Shown piece after piece: positions 1-8,443 of a stretch of DNA of 64,000 nt. Under the pieces are notes generated by a model. The model worked only from the letters and a program-made list of their open reading frames with translations. It was not told the DNA's origin and did no database searches. Each line of letters opens with the position of its first letter. Positions within the stretch are counted from its first letter, which is position 1. The translations under genes and the position numbers were made by a program. The DNA comes from UBA1181 sp045113275 (GTDB lineage Bacteria > Bacteroidota > Bacteroidia > Bacteroidales > Paludibacteraceae). The DNA is taken from positions 1 through 64,000 of the forward strand of contig JBGUIU010000209.1 of assembly GCA_045113275.1 (NCBI GenBank), given 5' to 3'.

Positions 1-28
1 ACACCAGTGGGAGAGTAGGTAGCTGCCC
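1..28 (+). rRNA. rrf: 5S ribosomal RNA, 3' end (partial)
   Basis: The first bases read ACCAGTGGGAGAGTAGGTAG and then CTGCC, which matches the conserved 3' strand of bacterial 5S rRNA (GGGAGAGUAGGU followed by the end of the terminal helix). A strong terminator follows about ten bases later. The window therefore starts just inside the end of an rRNA operon. The 5' part lies outside the window. Confidence 0.8.
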
Positions 29-36
29 TTTTTTAC

Positions 37-77
37 AGAGTCCTTCCGGTTCAACGCCGGGGGGACTCTTTCTTTTT
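37..77 (+). terminator. Rho-independent terminator of the rRNA operon
   Basis: AGAGTCC (37-43) pairs with GGACTCT (63-69). An inner CCGG/CCGG helix extends the stem, and a T-rich tract (TTTCTTTTT) follows. It lies directly after the 5S rRNA end. Confidence 0.85.
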
Positions 78-143
78 GCCCGAACACTGGAATGAACCCA
101 GGGATCCGTCATCCGCAGGACACGTCAGAATGGTGCCGCGGGA

Positions 144-497
144 CTATTCTGTGGGGAGGAGGGTATATATGAAATGGAATCTTTCAATTCCATAGGCTCG
201 ATATTCACCATTGATGTAAATTGCTCGCCAAGGATAGTATGATTTCAGTGTTTTCTCCATCTCAGTAGCAATGTTTGGTAACTCTTCTGTTGTATTACCA
301 TAATTGATATGTGCTATTACCTTGCAATTTGTGAGATGTCCAGTAGAGTCAACACTTGCATGCGTTATTTCAAAATGAATCTTTTTTGATTTAAGCTGCT
401 TTGTACCATTACGCTGTTCTACGAATAGTTCTGGGTATTTTTTTAAGAAAAAATCTTCATTATTATACAGATTATGGGGAATAATGGTAATTAGCAT
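144..497 (-). CDS. Hypothetical protein
   Basis: An open frame of 117 codons from the ATG at 497; a TTG two codons upstream is a less likely start. I do not recognise the family. The product has no signal peptide or membrane segment and looks like a small, mixed alpha/beta soluble protein with many charged and aromatic residues. It sits alone between the rRNA operon terminator and the U32 peptidase gene, transcribed toward the rRNA operon. Composition resembles the neighbouring coding sequence, but no -7 element is obvious upstream, so a spurious frame cannot be excluded. Confidence 0.5.
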   Translation of the reverse strand: MLITIIPHNLYNNEDFFLKKYPELFVEQRNGTKQLKSKKIHFEITHASVDSTGHLTNCKVIAHINYGNTTEELPNIATEMEKTLKSYYPWRAIYINGEYRAYGIERFHFIYTLLPTE

Positions 498-582
498 ATA
501 CAAAGATAAAATTTTATTGAGTGAATAAACTGTTTCTATCTCTGTTTTTCTCCCTATTACTTATTGTGTATCAAATGTATAT

Positions 583-614
583 AAAAAAAACAAGCCTTAC
601 GTATGTAAGACTTG
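583..614 (-). terminator. Rho-independent terminator after the U32 peptidase gene
   Basis: On the minus strand CAAGTCTTAC and GTAAGGCTTG form an imperfect hairpin (591-614), followed by eight T residues (590-583). It lies about 150 bp downstream of the U32 gene stop. The intervening stretch (620-761) is AT-rich and shows no gene. Confidence 0.7.
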
Positions 615-761
615 CTTTCTAGAAAACCATAAAATCTTATATTGAAAGGGGTTTCACAACCATGCTACAAATTTACGTTATAAAATTTTATTATACAACT
701 ATAAAAGCATAAAAAATAAAAATTTTTTATTGTGCTTATAATTGATGATTTTGAAAAAAAT

Positions 762-2576
762 TTAAAAGTTTCTGATAATCATTTCACAATTGCCACAATC
801 AAAGGATAATTTTAGTATTTTACCAGTGTTTGTAACCAATTGCAATGGTTCATGTAGATGACCTTTAAACTCTTTAGTACAATATCCAAGGGAGTATTTT
901 ATACAGTGTTTGCATCTTGCTAATTCTGCCTCCTTAGGTTCTTTTTTCTCTAATGAGTCAGAAATGGATATAACCTGATGTTTCTGATAAAAACTTTTTG
1001 CCTTTTGATTATGTACGTTCGCACGATAATCTAACGTAGAAAAGATATATTTATTATCCGTTTCTTTTATGATTGCACCTTTTTTTTCTCTTGCTGCATT
1101 CCGTACATCTATAAGTTTGTTCAATAAATTTCTTCGTGTTTCTGCTATTATCGTTGCAGGGAAGAAGTAAATATCAGATGTTTGTAAAAGAATATTCTCA
1201 ATTGAAAAAATGGTATCCCCACACTTTTTGATTGTTTTGTAAAGGTTCTCTTTTTGTTTCTCTTTGTCGTTGGCAAGTACTTTCTCTGTTGTCAGCATTG
1301 ATTCAACCTTGTTATGGTTTTCATCCTCAATCTGAAATATAAAACCATTTTCAACTTCTTTAATTACTGCGGATGCTTGTATCTTCCTGCTCGCAGATTT
1401 CTGGGCTAGTTGTTTCTCAAATGCGTGATCATAGTTTCTGTACAATGTTGTACCTACCTGAATTGCGATTCTTTCTGCAGGGAATAGGGTGTTATCGGTG
1501 ACTGTATTCGCTTTGAATCCTTCGAACTGTTGTTTTGAATTCAAAAAACAAAAACCGTCTCCATTGTTCATCTTCTGTTTTGTCCGAATTGTTATGCTTT
1601 TCCCATTACTTTTTATGACGTCCCCCATTTTCTCGCCTAATGACTTTGGCGTGTCAAAAGAGGTGATGTTTTTATTTCTGCCATGAAGAAAATAATCAGT
1701 GGAGCCACGATGGAAACTTTTTTCGATATTAGGTATAAAGTAAAATTCACACTGTCCGGAACTTGCTTTTATATAGTTCGTATTACCTTCTAATATCTTA
1801 TCTAATTTCTGTCGGTAGTAGGCCGTCACGTTTTTCACATAACTGATATCTTTCAATCTTCCTTCTATCTTTAAAGACGAGATGCCTGCATCAATAAGTT
1901 CTTCTAAGTAGTTGGATAAGTTGAAATCTTTAAGAGAAAGCAGGTATTTATCTTTGACTAGAGTGTTCCCTTGTGCATCTTGAAGTGAGTAGGGAAGTCT
2001 GCATAACTGGGCGCATACGCCTCTGTTTGCGCTTCGTCCGCATACGCTTTGACTCAAATAACATTGACCGCTATAACTAACACAGAGAGCACCATGAACA
2101 AAACCTTCCAGTTTGACATTCGTTTTGCTGTGAATCTCTTTAATTTGATCTAAGGATAGCTCGCGGGCAAGCACGACTTGTTCAAAACCTATATTTTCAA
2201 GAAATTGGACCTTCTCAACAGAACGGTTGTCCATTTGTGTACTTGCATGAAGTGCAATCGGTGGCAGATTAAATTGGGTGATGCCCATATCTTGGATGAT
2301 TAAGGCATCTGTTCCTATGTTATATAGTTGATGGATAATTTTCTCTGCCTGTTCAAGCTCTTCATCTGTTAGGATGGTATTGAGTGCAACATACACTTTA
2401 GCGTAATATTGATGGGCATAAGAGATTAGTTTTTCAATCTCTTGAATTGAATTTCCAGCATTAGCACGTGCACTGAATAGAGGAGCACCAATATACACTG
2501 CATCGGCACCGTGGTTGACAGCTTCGATTCCGTGTTCAATTGTTTTGGCAGGTGAAAGTAATTCTATTTCCCTCAT
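762..2576 (-). CDS. U32 family peptidase-like protein (RlhA/collagenase-like)
   Basis: This is a 604-residue protein of peptidase family U32. The N-terminal TIM-barrel-like part starts with ELLSPAKT. The family signature EGFVHGALC...GQC lies at residues 157-172, followed by Cys179, Cys188 and Cys192, an arrangement shared with E. coli RlhA, which is required for 23S rRNA hydroxylation. A second cysteine cluster sits at the C-terminus (RCKHC, then CGNC). The length fits the long two-domain forms common in Bacteroidetes. The start codon overlaps the metA stop by four bases (ATGA), so the two genes are co-transcribed, metA first. A role in RNA hydroxylation is likelier than proteolysis but rests on family knowledge only. 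Confidence 0.85.
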   Translation of the reverse strand: MREIELLSPAKTIEHGIEAVNHGADAVYIGAPLFSARANAGNSIQEIEKLISYAHQYYAKVYVALNTILTDEELEQAEKIIHQLYNIGTDALIIQDMGITQFNLPPIALHASTQMDNRSVEKVQFLENIGFEQVVLARELSLDQIKEIHSKTNVKLEGFVHGALCVSYSGQCYLSQSVCGRSANRGVCAQLCRLPYSLQDAQGNTLVKDKYLLSLKDFNLSNYLEELIDAGISSLKIEGRLKDISYVKNVTAYYRQKLDKILEGNTNYIKASSGQCEFYFIPNIEKSFHRGSTDYFLHGRNKNITSFDTPKSLGEKMGDVIKSNGKSITIRTKQKMNNGDGFCFLNSKQQFEGFKANTVTDNTLFPAERIAIQVGTTLYRNYDHAFEKQLAQKSASRKIQASAVIKEVENGFIFQIEDENHNKVESMLTTEKVLANDKEKQKENLYKTIKKCGDTIFSIENILLQTSDIYFFPATIIAETRRNLLNKLIDVRNAAREKKGAIIKETDNKYIFSTLDYRANVHNQKAKSFYQKHQVISISDSLEKKEPKEAELARCKHCIKYSLGYCTKEFKGHLHEPLQLVTNTGKILKLSFDCGNCEMIIRNF

Positions 2577-3511
2577 TTGTGGTTAGATTCGCTACTGCCG
2601 ATTTGATTGATATCGTAAGGCGTACTTTGATAGACGAAGTAGTTGAGCCAGTTCACGAACAGCAGATTAGCATGACTTCTCCAACGAACAATAGGGGTCT
2701 CTTGAGGATTGTCGTCTTTGAAATAGTTCTTTGGAATATCAATGTCTAATCCTTTCTCTTTATCTCTGAAATATTCGTCACGAAGAGTATTAGGAGCATA
2801 CTCAGAGTGTCCCATAATATAGAATTCCCTTCCGTTTTTAGCTTGTACAATATAAACACCTGCGGTACTAGATTCAGAGATGAGTTTTAATTTTTTATTC
2901 TTTATAATATCCTCTTTTCTGACTTCGGTGTGACGGCTATGAGGAACGAAGAATTCATCGTCGAACCCTCTGAAGATAGGGTTTTTAGGATCTAAAACAG
3001 TATGTTTAAAGATGCCGAACATCTTTTTATCCAGTTGATATTTAGGAATATTGTAGTGATAGTACAATCCAGCTTGAGCAGCCCAGCAGATGTATATAGT
3101 CGATTGCACATGAGATTTTGACCATTCAAATATCTCGGTGATCTCATCCCAATAAGAGACCTCCTCGTATTCCATGTTTTCTAGCGGAGCTCCCGTGATG
3201 ATCATTCCGTCGTACCGGTTATTTTTCACAATTTCAAAATCCTTGTAGAACAGCTTCATGTGTTCGACAGGTGTGTTTTTGGAAGTGTGACTTTTGATTT
3301 TCATAAATTCCAGTTCGATCTGAAGAGGGGAGTTGGAAAGCAGACGAACTAAATCTGTTTCCGTCGTTATTTTTATTGGCATCAAGTTAAGGATGATTAT
3401 TTTTAGGGGTCTAATGTCCTGATGAGAGGCAGAGTTACTGTCTTTCACAAAAATATTCTCCTTTTCAAGAGCCTTTATTGCTGGTAAATTTATGGGTATG
3501 TTTAATGGCAT
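2573..3511 (-). CDS. metA: Homoserine O-acetyltransferase (MetA family)
   Basis: This 312-residue enzyme activates homoserine for methionine synthesis. The catalytic residues are visible: Cys142 in ICWAAQ, and His235 and Glu237 in GHSEY. Residue 111 is Glu (GAPLE), as in Bacillus cereus MetA, where it favours acetyl-CoA; E. coli MetA, which uses succinyl-CoA, has Gly there (GAPLG). The product is therefore probably O-acetylhomoserine, the substrate of the MetY encoded at 24.3 kb. The start ATG at 3511 lies 25 bp downstream of a -7 element. It is the first gene of a two-gene unit with the U32 protein. Cofactor choice is inferred from one position. Confidence 0.92.
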   Translation of the reverse strand: MPLNIPINLPAIKALEKENIFVKDSNSASHQDIRPLKIIILNLMPIKITTETDLVRLLSNSPLQIELEFMKIKSHTSKNTPVEHMKLFYKDFEIVKNNRYDGMIITGAPLENMEYEEVSYWDEITEIFEWSKSHVQSTIYICWAAQAGLYYHYNIPKYQLDKKMFGIFKHTVLDPKNPIFRGFDDEFFVPHSRHTEVRKEDIIKNKKLKLISESSTAGVYIVQAKNGREFYIMGHSEYAPNTLRDEYFRDKEKGLDIDIPKNYFKDDNPQETPIVRWRSHANLLFVNWLNYFVYQSTPYDINQIGSSESNHK

Positions 3512-3536
3512 CTAACTATCTTTTTAAAATTAGGTA

Positions 3537-3544
3537 CAAAGATA
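3537..3544 (-). promoter_or_regulatory. -7 element for metA
   Basis: The minus strand reads TATCTTTG, a perfect TAnnTTTG Bacteroidetes -7 motif, 25 bp before the metA start. No clear TTTG -33 box is spaced correctly. Confidence 0.6.
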
Positions 3545-3612
3545 CGTAATTTGATAATCTTATTGCAGTTCTTTTTGTTAAAAGATATTATTAAGGTCTC
3601 TGAAATTTTTCT

Positions 3613-3620
3613 TATTTTTG
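3613..3620 (+). promoter_or_regulatory. -7 element for the ruvX-tpiA operon
   Basis: TATTTTTG matches TAnnTTTG, 52 bp upstream of the ruvX ATG, in the divergent metA/ruvX intergenic region. Confidence 0.5.
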
Positions 3621-3672
3621 CAAAAATATGTGATTACGATATATAGTTGCCTTATTTTGGTGAATATAGTAT

Positions 3673-4104
3673 ATGGGAAGAATACTCTCTATCGATTATG
3701 GGAAGAAACGGGTAGGATTAGCGGTGACCGATCCGTTGCAGATTATTGCTAATGGTTTAACGACGGTTAGCAGTAATGATGTATATCGTTTTTTAGAAGA
3801 CTATACACGCAAAGAACAGGTTGATAAGTTTGTCGTAGGCTTGCCAAAAACTATGAAAAACGAAGAGTCGGAATCGATGAAGTATATCAAGCCGTTTGTA
3901 GTGGGATTAAAAAAGCGGTTCCCAACTATTCCCATAGAAATGTATGATGAGCGGTTTACCTCTGTAATTGCTCATAGAGCGATGCTGGAAGGTGGGTTGA
4001 AAAAGAAGGAGAGGCAGAACAAAGCGTTGGTTGATGAGATGAGTGCAACGATTATTTTACAATCATATATGGAATCGAGAAATAATTTTAAAGAATTAGT
4101 ATAA
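3673..4104 (+). CDS. ruvX: Putative pre-16S rRNA nuclease (YqgF/RuvX)
   Basis: This 143-residue RNase H-fold protein starts with SIDYGKKRVGLAV, carrying the first catalytic Asp. DERFTS and a C-terminal DEMSA supply the remaining acidic residues typical of YqgF. The family matures the 5' end of 16S rRNA. The stop codon overlaps the next start by one base (TAATG), so translation with def is coupled. It is the first gene of a plus-strand operon that runs through tpiA. Confidence 0.93.
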   Translation: MGRILSIDYGKKRVGLAVTDPLQIIANGLTTVSSNDVYRFLEDYTRKEQVDKFVVGLPKTMKNEESESMKYIKPFVVGLKKRFPTIPIEMYDERFTSVIAHRAMLEGGLKKKERQNKALVDEMSATIILQSYMESRNNFKELV

Positions 4105-4652
4105 TGATATATCCAATTGTAATATATGGAAGTCCGGTATTAAGGAAAGAAACAGTAGAGATAGATAGTTCGTATCCTGGTATTTCTAAATTGATAGATG
4201 ATATGTTTGAGACGATGTACAATGCTGATGGAGTTGGATTGGCAGCACCTCAGATTGGTTTGTCCATTCGTTTGTTTGTGGTTGATGCGGATTGTTTATC
4301 AGAAGATTATCCTAATTGCAAAGGGTTTAAGAAAGCATTTATCAATCCTCAGATCATAGAGGAGAGTGAGGAATTAGAGTCTTATAATGAAGGATGTTTA
4401 AGTTTGCCAGGTATTAATGAAGCGGTTAAACGTCCGATGAAAATCCGTATAAAATATTTGAATGAGAAGTTTGAACCATGCGAGGATGTTTATGAGCATT
4501 TTCAGGCACGTGTAGTTCAACATGAATATGATCATTTGGAAGGACATGTTTTTACGGATCATATTTCACCTATTCGTCGACAGATGAATAAGAGTAAATT
4601 ATCCAATCTTGTAAAAGGAAAGGTACGTTGCCATTACAGGGTAAAACAATAA
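4104..4652 (+). CDS. def: Peptide deformylase
   Basis: This 182-residue metalloenzyme removes the formyl group from nascent proteins. All three family motifs are present: GVGLAAPQIG (residues 43-52), EGCLSLP with metal ligand Cys98, and QHEYDH with ligands His140 and His144 and catalytic Glu141. The start overlaps the ruvX stop by one base, and the TPR gene follows eight bases after the stop. Length and motifs are those of a functional deformylase. Confidence 0.96.
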   Translation: MIYPIVIYGSPVLRKETVEIDSSYPGISKLIDDMFETMYNADGVGLAAPQIGLSIRLFVVDADCLSEDYPNCKGFKKAFINPQIIEESEELESYNEGCLSLPGINEAVKRPMKIRIKYLNEKFEPCEDVYEHFQARVVQHEYDHLEGHVFTDHISPIRRQMNKSKLSNLVKGKVRCHYRVKQ

Positions 4653-4660
4653 CGACAATA

Positions 4661-4936
4661 ATGGACAAAGAACTGACTGAAATAAAAGAGCGTATTGCTT
4701 CTGGAGATATTGATGGCGGTATATTGTTACTGAAACAGTATATTGAACGATTTCCAGAAAGTCATGATGCCTATTTTATCTGGGGCAATGCCTGCAGAAG
4801 AAAGGAAGATTGGCAGGGCGCATTAAACGCTTATCAGGTTGCTATGGATATTAATCCAGACTCACCTGCACGTCTTGCCTATGATGCAATTCAGGAGGTA
4901 TTGGCTTTTTATAATAAAGATATGTTTAATCAATAA
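4661..4936 (+). CDS. Small tetratricopeptide-repeat protein
   Basis: This 91-residue soluble protein contains about two TPR units: one around HDAYFIWGNACRRKEDWQGAL with a following NPDSPARL helix pair, and a weaker one before it. The start chosen is the ATG at 4661, eight bases after the def stop; the frame is open further upstream but would run inside def. The TPR gene is followed after ten bases by the DoxX-type gene, so it belongs to the same operon. TPRs mediate protein contacts. No specific partner is evident from the sequence. Confidence 0.8.
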   Translation: MDKELTEIKERIASGDIDGGILLLKQYIERFPESHDAYFIWGNACRRKEDWQGALNAYQVAMDINPDSPARLAYDAIQEVLAFYNKDMFNQ

Positions 4937-4946
4937 AAAAAGTGTC

Positions 4947-6413
4947 ATGAGTGACAAAACAAAGAAGATAATTGTGATTATATCCAGAGTGTTCCTGGGA
5001 TGTGTATTTATTTTTTCTGGATATTCGAAGGCTGTTGATCCACTAGGATCTACCTATAAGATTCAAGATTATCTGAGTGCTATGAGTTTGGGAGGTTTCT
5101 CTTCTATTGCATTTGTGGTAGGGATTCTCTTGGCAGCTTTGGAATTCTTGTTGGGTGTATGTTTGCTCTTGGGAGCTAATATGAAATCCACCTCTATTTT
5201 GACCATCCTGATGATGGCTTTTATGACACCTTTGACGTTATGGATTGCAATCACTAATTCTGTGAGTGATTGCGGTTGCTTTGGTGATGCTTTGGCGTTA
5301 ACGAATTGGCAGACATTTGGGAAAAACATCCTATTTTCGGCAATAGCTGTTTTAATCTTCCTTTGGAGGAAATATAGTCCGAAGCTGTTTACACAACGTT
5401 CGGAGTGGATTATTGCTATTGTTTCAGGTGCTTTTTCAATCTTTCTCTCTATCTATTGTTATTTCAATTTGCCAATCATCGATTTCCGTCCATATAAAAA
5501 TAGCACAAACATTATTGAGGCAATGAAGATGCCTGGTAGTGATGAGGACATCGAATATGTGGCTGGTCAGCTCTCGAAGTTAGCTGACGGATCACTTTCA
5601 AAAGATGCTTGTATCGAAGCTATCTGTCAACCTCAGTTCCACTTGAAAGAGAGAGAGGTAGAGAAGCTCGTGACAAACTATATGGCAGAGGATGTGAAAG
5701 ATGCAGAGGATTATGCTCAGCAAATCTTCGATTTGTTGTCTGCTAAGTATAAGACCATATTGTTCTACGAGAAAGATGGTGAGACCAAGAAATTCACCTT
5801 AGAGAATTACCCTAAGAATGATCCGTCATGGAAATATGTAGATACTGAAAATGAACCTATTGAGCTAGGATATGAACCTCCTATCCATGATTTTTCTATG
5901 ATGCATCCAGATGATGGAGATATTACCGAAGAAATTTTGGCGAATGAGGGATATACATTTTTGCTTGTCTCTTATCGTGTAGAAAAGGCTTCGACAGATA
6001 AACGTAAGGAGATTAATGCAATATACGATTATGCACAACAGAATGGTTATGGTTTCTATTGCATGACGGCCACAGGATTGGAGACAACAGAGATGCGTGA
6101 ATATAAAATTGAGATGGGGGGAGTTGAATATCCTATTGTAAATACCGATGAAATCACGTTGAAGACGATCGTACGTTCCAATCCAGGACTTGTCTTGATC
6201 AAGAACGGACAAGTGATCAATAAGTGGAGCAATAAGAATATGCCAACCTTTACAGAACCGTTGGAGAACTCTCCACGCGGACAAGTACAGCAACCAAATG
6301 ACAGACGTGTGGTTCTATTATCCACTATTCTGTTTGTTTGTGCACTCCTTGGTGTATTTGCTTTGGATAAGATATTCTCTATAATAATAGATAAAATACG
6401 AAAGGAAGAATAA
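4947..6413 (+). CDS. DoxX/MauE-type membrane protein (BT_3928 family)
   Basis: A 488-residue protein with an N-terminal four-helix membrane domain of the DoxX/MauE type (residues about 8-165), a fifth membrane segment near 175-195, a soluble middle part, and a C-terminal membrane segment near 455-478. A SDCGCFGD motif holds a Cys-Gly-Cys pair (Cys109, Cys111), typical of MauE-like proteins linked to thiol or quinone chemistry. The soluble part, about 260 residues, is unlike MauE and has a degenerate thioredoxin-like feel, but no CXXC. The ATG at 4947 is preferred because the open frame upstream lies inside the TPR gene. Its place before tpiA matches the layout I recall from Bacteroides. Function is unknown. 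Confidence 0.8.
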   Translation: MSDKTKKIIVIISRVFLGCVFIFSGYSKAVDPLGSTYKIQDYLSAMSLGGFSSIAFVVGILLAALEFLLGVCLLLGANMKSTSILTILMMAFMTPLTLWIAITNSVSDCGCFGDALALTNWQTFGKNILFSAIAVLIFLWRKYSPKLFTQRSEWIIAIVSGAFSIFLSIYCYFNLPIIDFRPYKNSTNIIEAMKMPGSDEDIEYVAGQLSKLADGSLSKDACIEAICQPQFHLKEREVEKLVTNYMAEDVKDAEDYAQQIFDLLSAKYKTILFYEKDGETKKFTLENYPKNDPSWKYVDTENEPIELGYEPPIHDFSMMHPDDGDITEEILANEGYTFLLVSYRVEKASTDKRKEINAIYDYAQQNGYGFYCMTATGLETTEMREYKIEMGGVEYPIVNTDEITLKTIVRSNPGLVLIKNGQVINKWSNKNMPTFTEPLENSPRGQVQQPNDRRVVLLSTILFVCALLGVFALDKIFSIIIDKIRKEE

Positions 6414-6451
6414 ATAGATTATTAATAAACTTAGTTTAAATTTTTATAACA

Positions 6452-7207
6452 ATGAGAAAGAAAATTGTAGCAGGTAACTGGAAGATGAACACCACCCTGC
6501 AAGAAGGTATTGCTTTGGCTTCTGATTTGAAGAACGCATTGGCAGGAAAAAAAGTTAATTGTGATGTAGTAGTATGTACTCCATTTATTTCTGTTGCTGC
6601 TGTTGCTGAGGCAGTTAAGGGTTCTATCATCGGCGTTGGTGCTGAGGATTGTTCAGCTCAAGACAAAGGTGCATTCACTGGTGAAGTTTCTGCCAGCATG
6701 ATTGCTTCTACTGGAGCTAAATACGTTATCTTAGGTCACTCAGAGCGTCGTCAATACCACGGAGAGAACAATGCACTTTTGATCCAAAAGTTGCAACAAG
6801 CTCTTGCAAACGGATTGACTCCAATCTTCTGCGTAGGTGAAATCAAGGAAGAGCGTGAATCTAACACGTTCAAATCAGTAATTGAAGGTCAAATGGCTGC
6901 TTTGTACACTTTGTCTGCAGAGGATTTCGGTAAGTGTGTAATCGCTTACGAGCCAGTTTGGGCTATCGGTACAGGTTTGACTGCTACTAGCGCACAAGCT
7001 GAAGAAGTTCACGCATTCATTCGTGCTTCTATCGCTGAGAAATATAACAAGACTGTAGCTGACAATACATCTATCCTTTATGGTGGTTCATGTAAGGGAA
7101 GCAACGCACCTGAGTTGTTTGCTCAACCAGACATCGACGGTGGTTTGATTGGTGGTGCAGCTCTTAAAGCTGATACTTTCATGCCAATTATCGAGGCTTG
7201 GAAATAA
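6452..7207 (+). CDS. tpiA: Triosephosphate isomerase
   Basis: This 251-residue TIM-barrel enzyme interconverts dihydroxyacetone phosphate and glyceraldehyde-3-phosphate. It has the substrate-binding AGNWKMN with Lys11, the catalytic His in GHSERR, the catalytic Glu in the signature YEPVWAIGTG, and the phosphate-binding YGGS. The gene lies 38 bp after the DoxX-type gene and ends the operon at a strong terminator. Codon choice is biased as in highly expressed genes. Confidence 0.98.
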   Translation: MRKKIVAGNWKMNTTLQEGIALASDLKNALAGKKVNCDVVVCTPFISVAAVAEAVKGSIIGVGAEDCSAQDKGAFTGEVSASMIASTGAKYVILGHSERRQYHGENNALLIQKLQQALANGLTPIFCVGEIKEERESNTFKSVIEGQMAALYTLSAEDFGKCVIAYEPVWAIGTGLTATSAQAEEVHAFIRASIAEKYNKTVADNTSILYGGSCKGSNAPELFAQPDIDGGLIGGAALKADTFMPIIEAWK

Positions 7208-7231
7208 TCTTTTTCTATAAAGATAATTGTG

Positions 7232-7265
7232 GCGGACGGTTCAATTGAATCGTCCGCTTTTTTTA
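7232..7265 (+). terminator. Rho-independent terminator after tpiA
   Basis: GCGGACG (7232-7238) pairs with CGTCCGC (7251-7257), with a further palindromic TTCAATTGAA inside. Seven T residues follow. The remaining bases to the next gene at 7456 are AT-rich, without another gene. Confidence 0.92.
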
Positions 7266-7455
7266 GATATATCTTCCTACAATAAAATTTAAAATATTGT
7301 TGTTCAGATACTTTGTGCCTAGTTTGTTGTGATTCACGGATGAAATGAAAGATCTCAAGCGGAGAATATTTTATTTGTTGATATTTTCAGTTATAAATAA
7401 TTCTTTTTATTTTTACCACATTATAATTTAGTAGTCAGATTAATAATCAAAATAT

Positions 7456-8286
7456 ATGAAAAAGAGCATTTATTATTTACTATTATTTATATTGTGTACA
7501 TTTATACAAGGATGTGGTAAAAAAGAAAATCTTAAGTGTGCAGATTCTGTAGCTGAAGAGGTGATAGACTATGAATTGGCAATGGAACCATCATCGGAAC
7601 AGATTGTCTCAGTGGATTATTCAAAAAATCTTCCGACGGGTAGAAAGTTAGAAAAAAAGGCATCTATTCGAATTGTCTCTAACGATATATCTCAATGTAG
7701 GAAGTTTACGGATAGCTTATCAAGTCGATACCATGCTTATATAGAGAATGAGGTATATAGTTCGGGATATACACAATTATACGAAATCACATTGAGAGTT
7801 CCATCTAATGCTGTTGATTCGCTCATCTCTGCTATGCATGGGGTCTCGGGAAAGATTGTGGGGAAAAGTATTTCGGTAGTGGATCGTACATATGAATATT
7901 ATGACAATGATTCTAGGAGGAAGACGCAGGAAGCCATGTTGGAGCGTTACCGTGCAATGTTGAAAAATACGACAAAGGTCTCTGATATGTTGGAAGTACA
8001 AAACCGTATTGATCAGATTCAGATAGAGATGGATCGTGTGCAGGGACTAATGAATGTGATTGATCATAATGTCAGCTATAGTGAGGTCATGATTACTCTT
8101 GAACAGGAAAGGGACTCTGTTTCGGGGGAGGAAAAGAAACCTGGTTTCTGGCACGATATGGGTGAAGCTATTGTTACGGGTTGGAATATTATAAAGGTTA
8201 TTTTGCTGGGGATAGTTGCTATCTGGCCATTATTGTTATTAGGAGGAGTAATCTTCTATGTGTGGAGACGGAAGAGAAAGAAGTAA
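7456..8286 (+). CDS. DUF4349 domain lipoprotein
   Basis: A 276-residue protein with a lipoprotein signal ending at FIQGC (Cys20). The DUF4349 domain covers about residues 60-240: a ferredoxin-like part (KASIRIVSNDI...ITLRVPSNAVDSLI), then a long coiled-coil hairpin (RRKTQEAMLERYRAML...QIQIEMDRVQGLM). A single membrane helix (about 247-270) and a basic tail RRKRKK close the protein. This layout, with a lipid anchor at one end and a membrane helix at the other, is typical of the family, whose role in the envelope is not established. It appears to be a single-gene unit. Confidence 0.85.
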   Translation: MKKSIYYLLLFILCTFIQGCGKKENLKCADSVAEEVIDYELAMEPSSEQIVSVDYSKNLPTGRKLEKKASIRIVSNDISQCRKFTDSLSSRYHAYIENEVYSSGYTQLYEITLRVPSNAVDSLISAMHGVSGKIVGKSISVVDRTYEYYDNDSRRKTQEAMLERYRAMLKNTTKVSDMLEVQNRIDQIQIEMDRVQGLMNVIDHNVSYSEVMITLEQERDSVSGEEKKPGFWHDMGEAIVTGWNIIKVILLGIVAIWPLLLLGGVIFYVWRRKRKK

Positions 8287-8343
8287 ATTATAATTTATGA
8301 GAAACAGTTATTCTCAGATAGTGTTGGTTTGAATCCTAAATAG

Positions 8344-8351
8344 TATCTTTG
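8344..8351 (+). promoter_or_regulatory. -7 element upstream of the small lipoprotein gene
   Basis: TATCTTTG matches TAnnTTTG and lies 92 bp before the ATG at 8444. Confidence 0.5.
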
Positions 8352-8443
8352 TCATGTTGTTAAACGTGTGATAGATTAAGATTAGAAATAAAAAAATTAA
8401 TAATAGAATTCCTGCCTAATAAGCAGAAGTAAGATGTATGTAT

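Noticed and set aside
4628..4660. Longer starts for the TPR gene and (4839) for the DoxX-type gene
   Set aside because: Both extensions lie inside the preceding gene. The chosen ATGs are 8 and 10 bases after the previous stop and begin plausible proteins.
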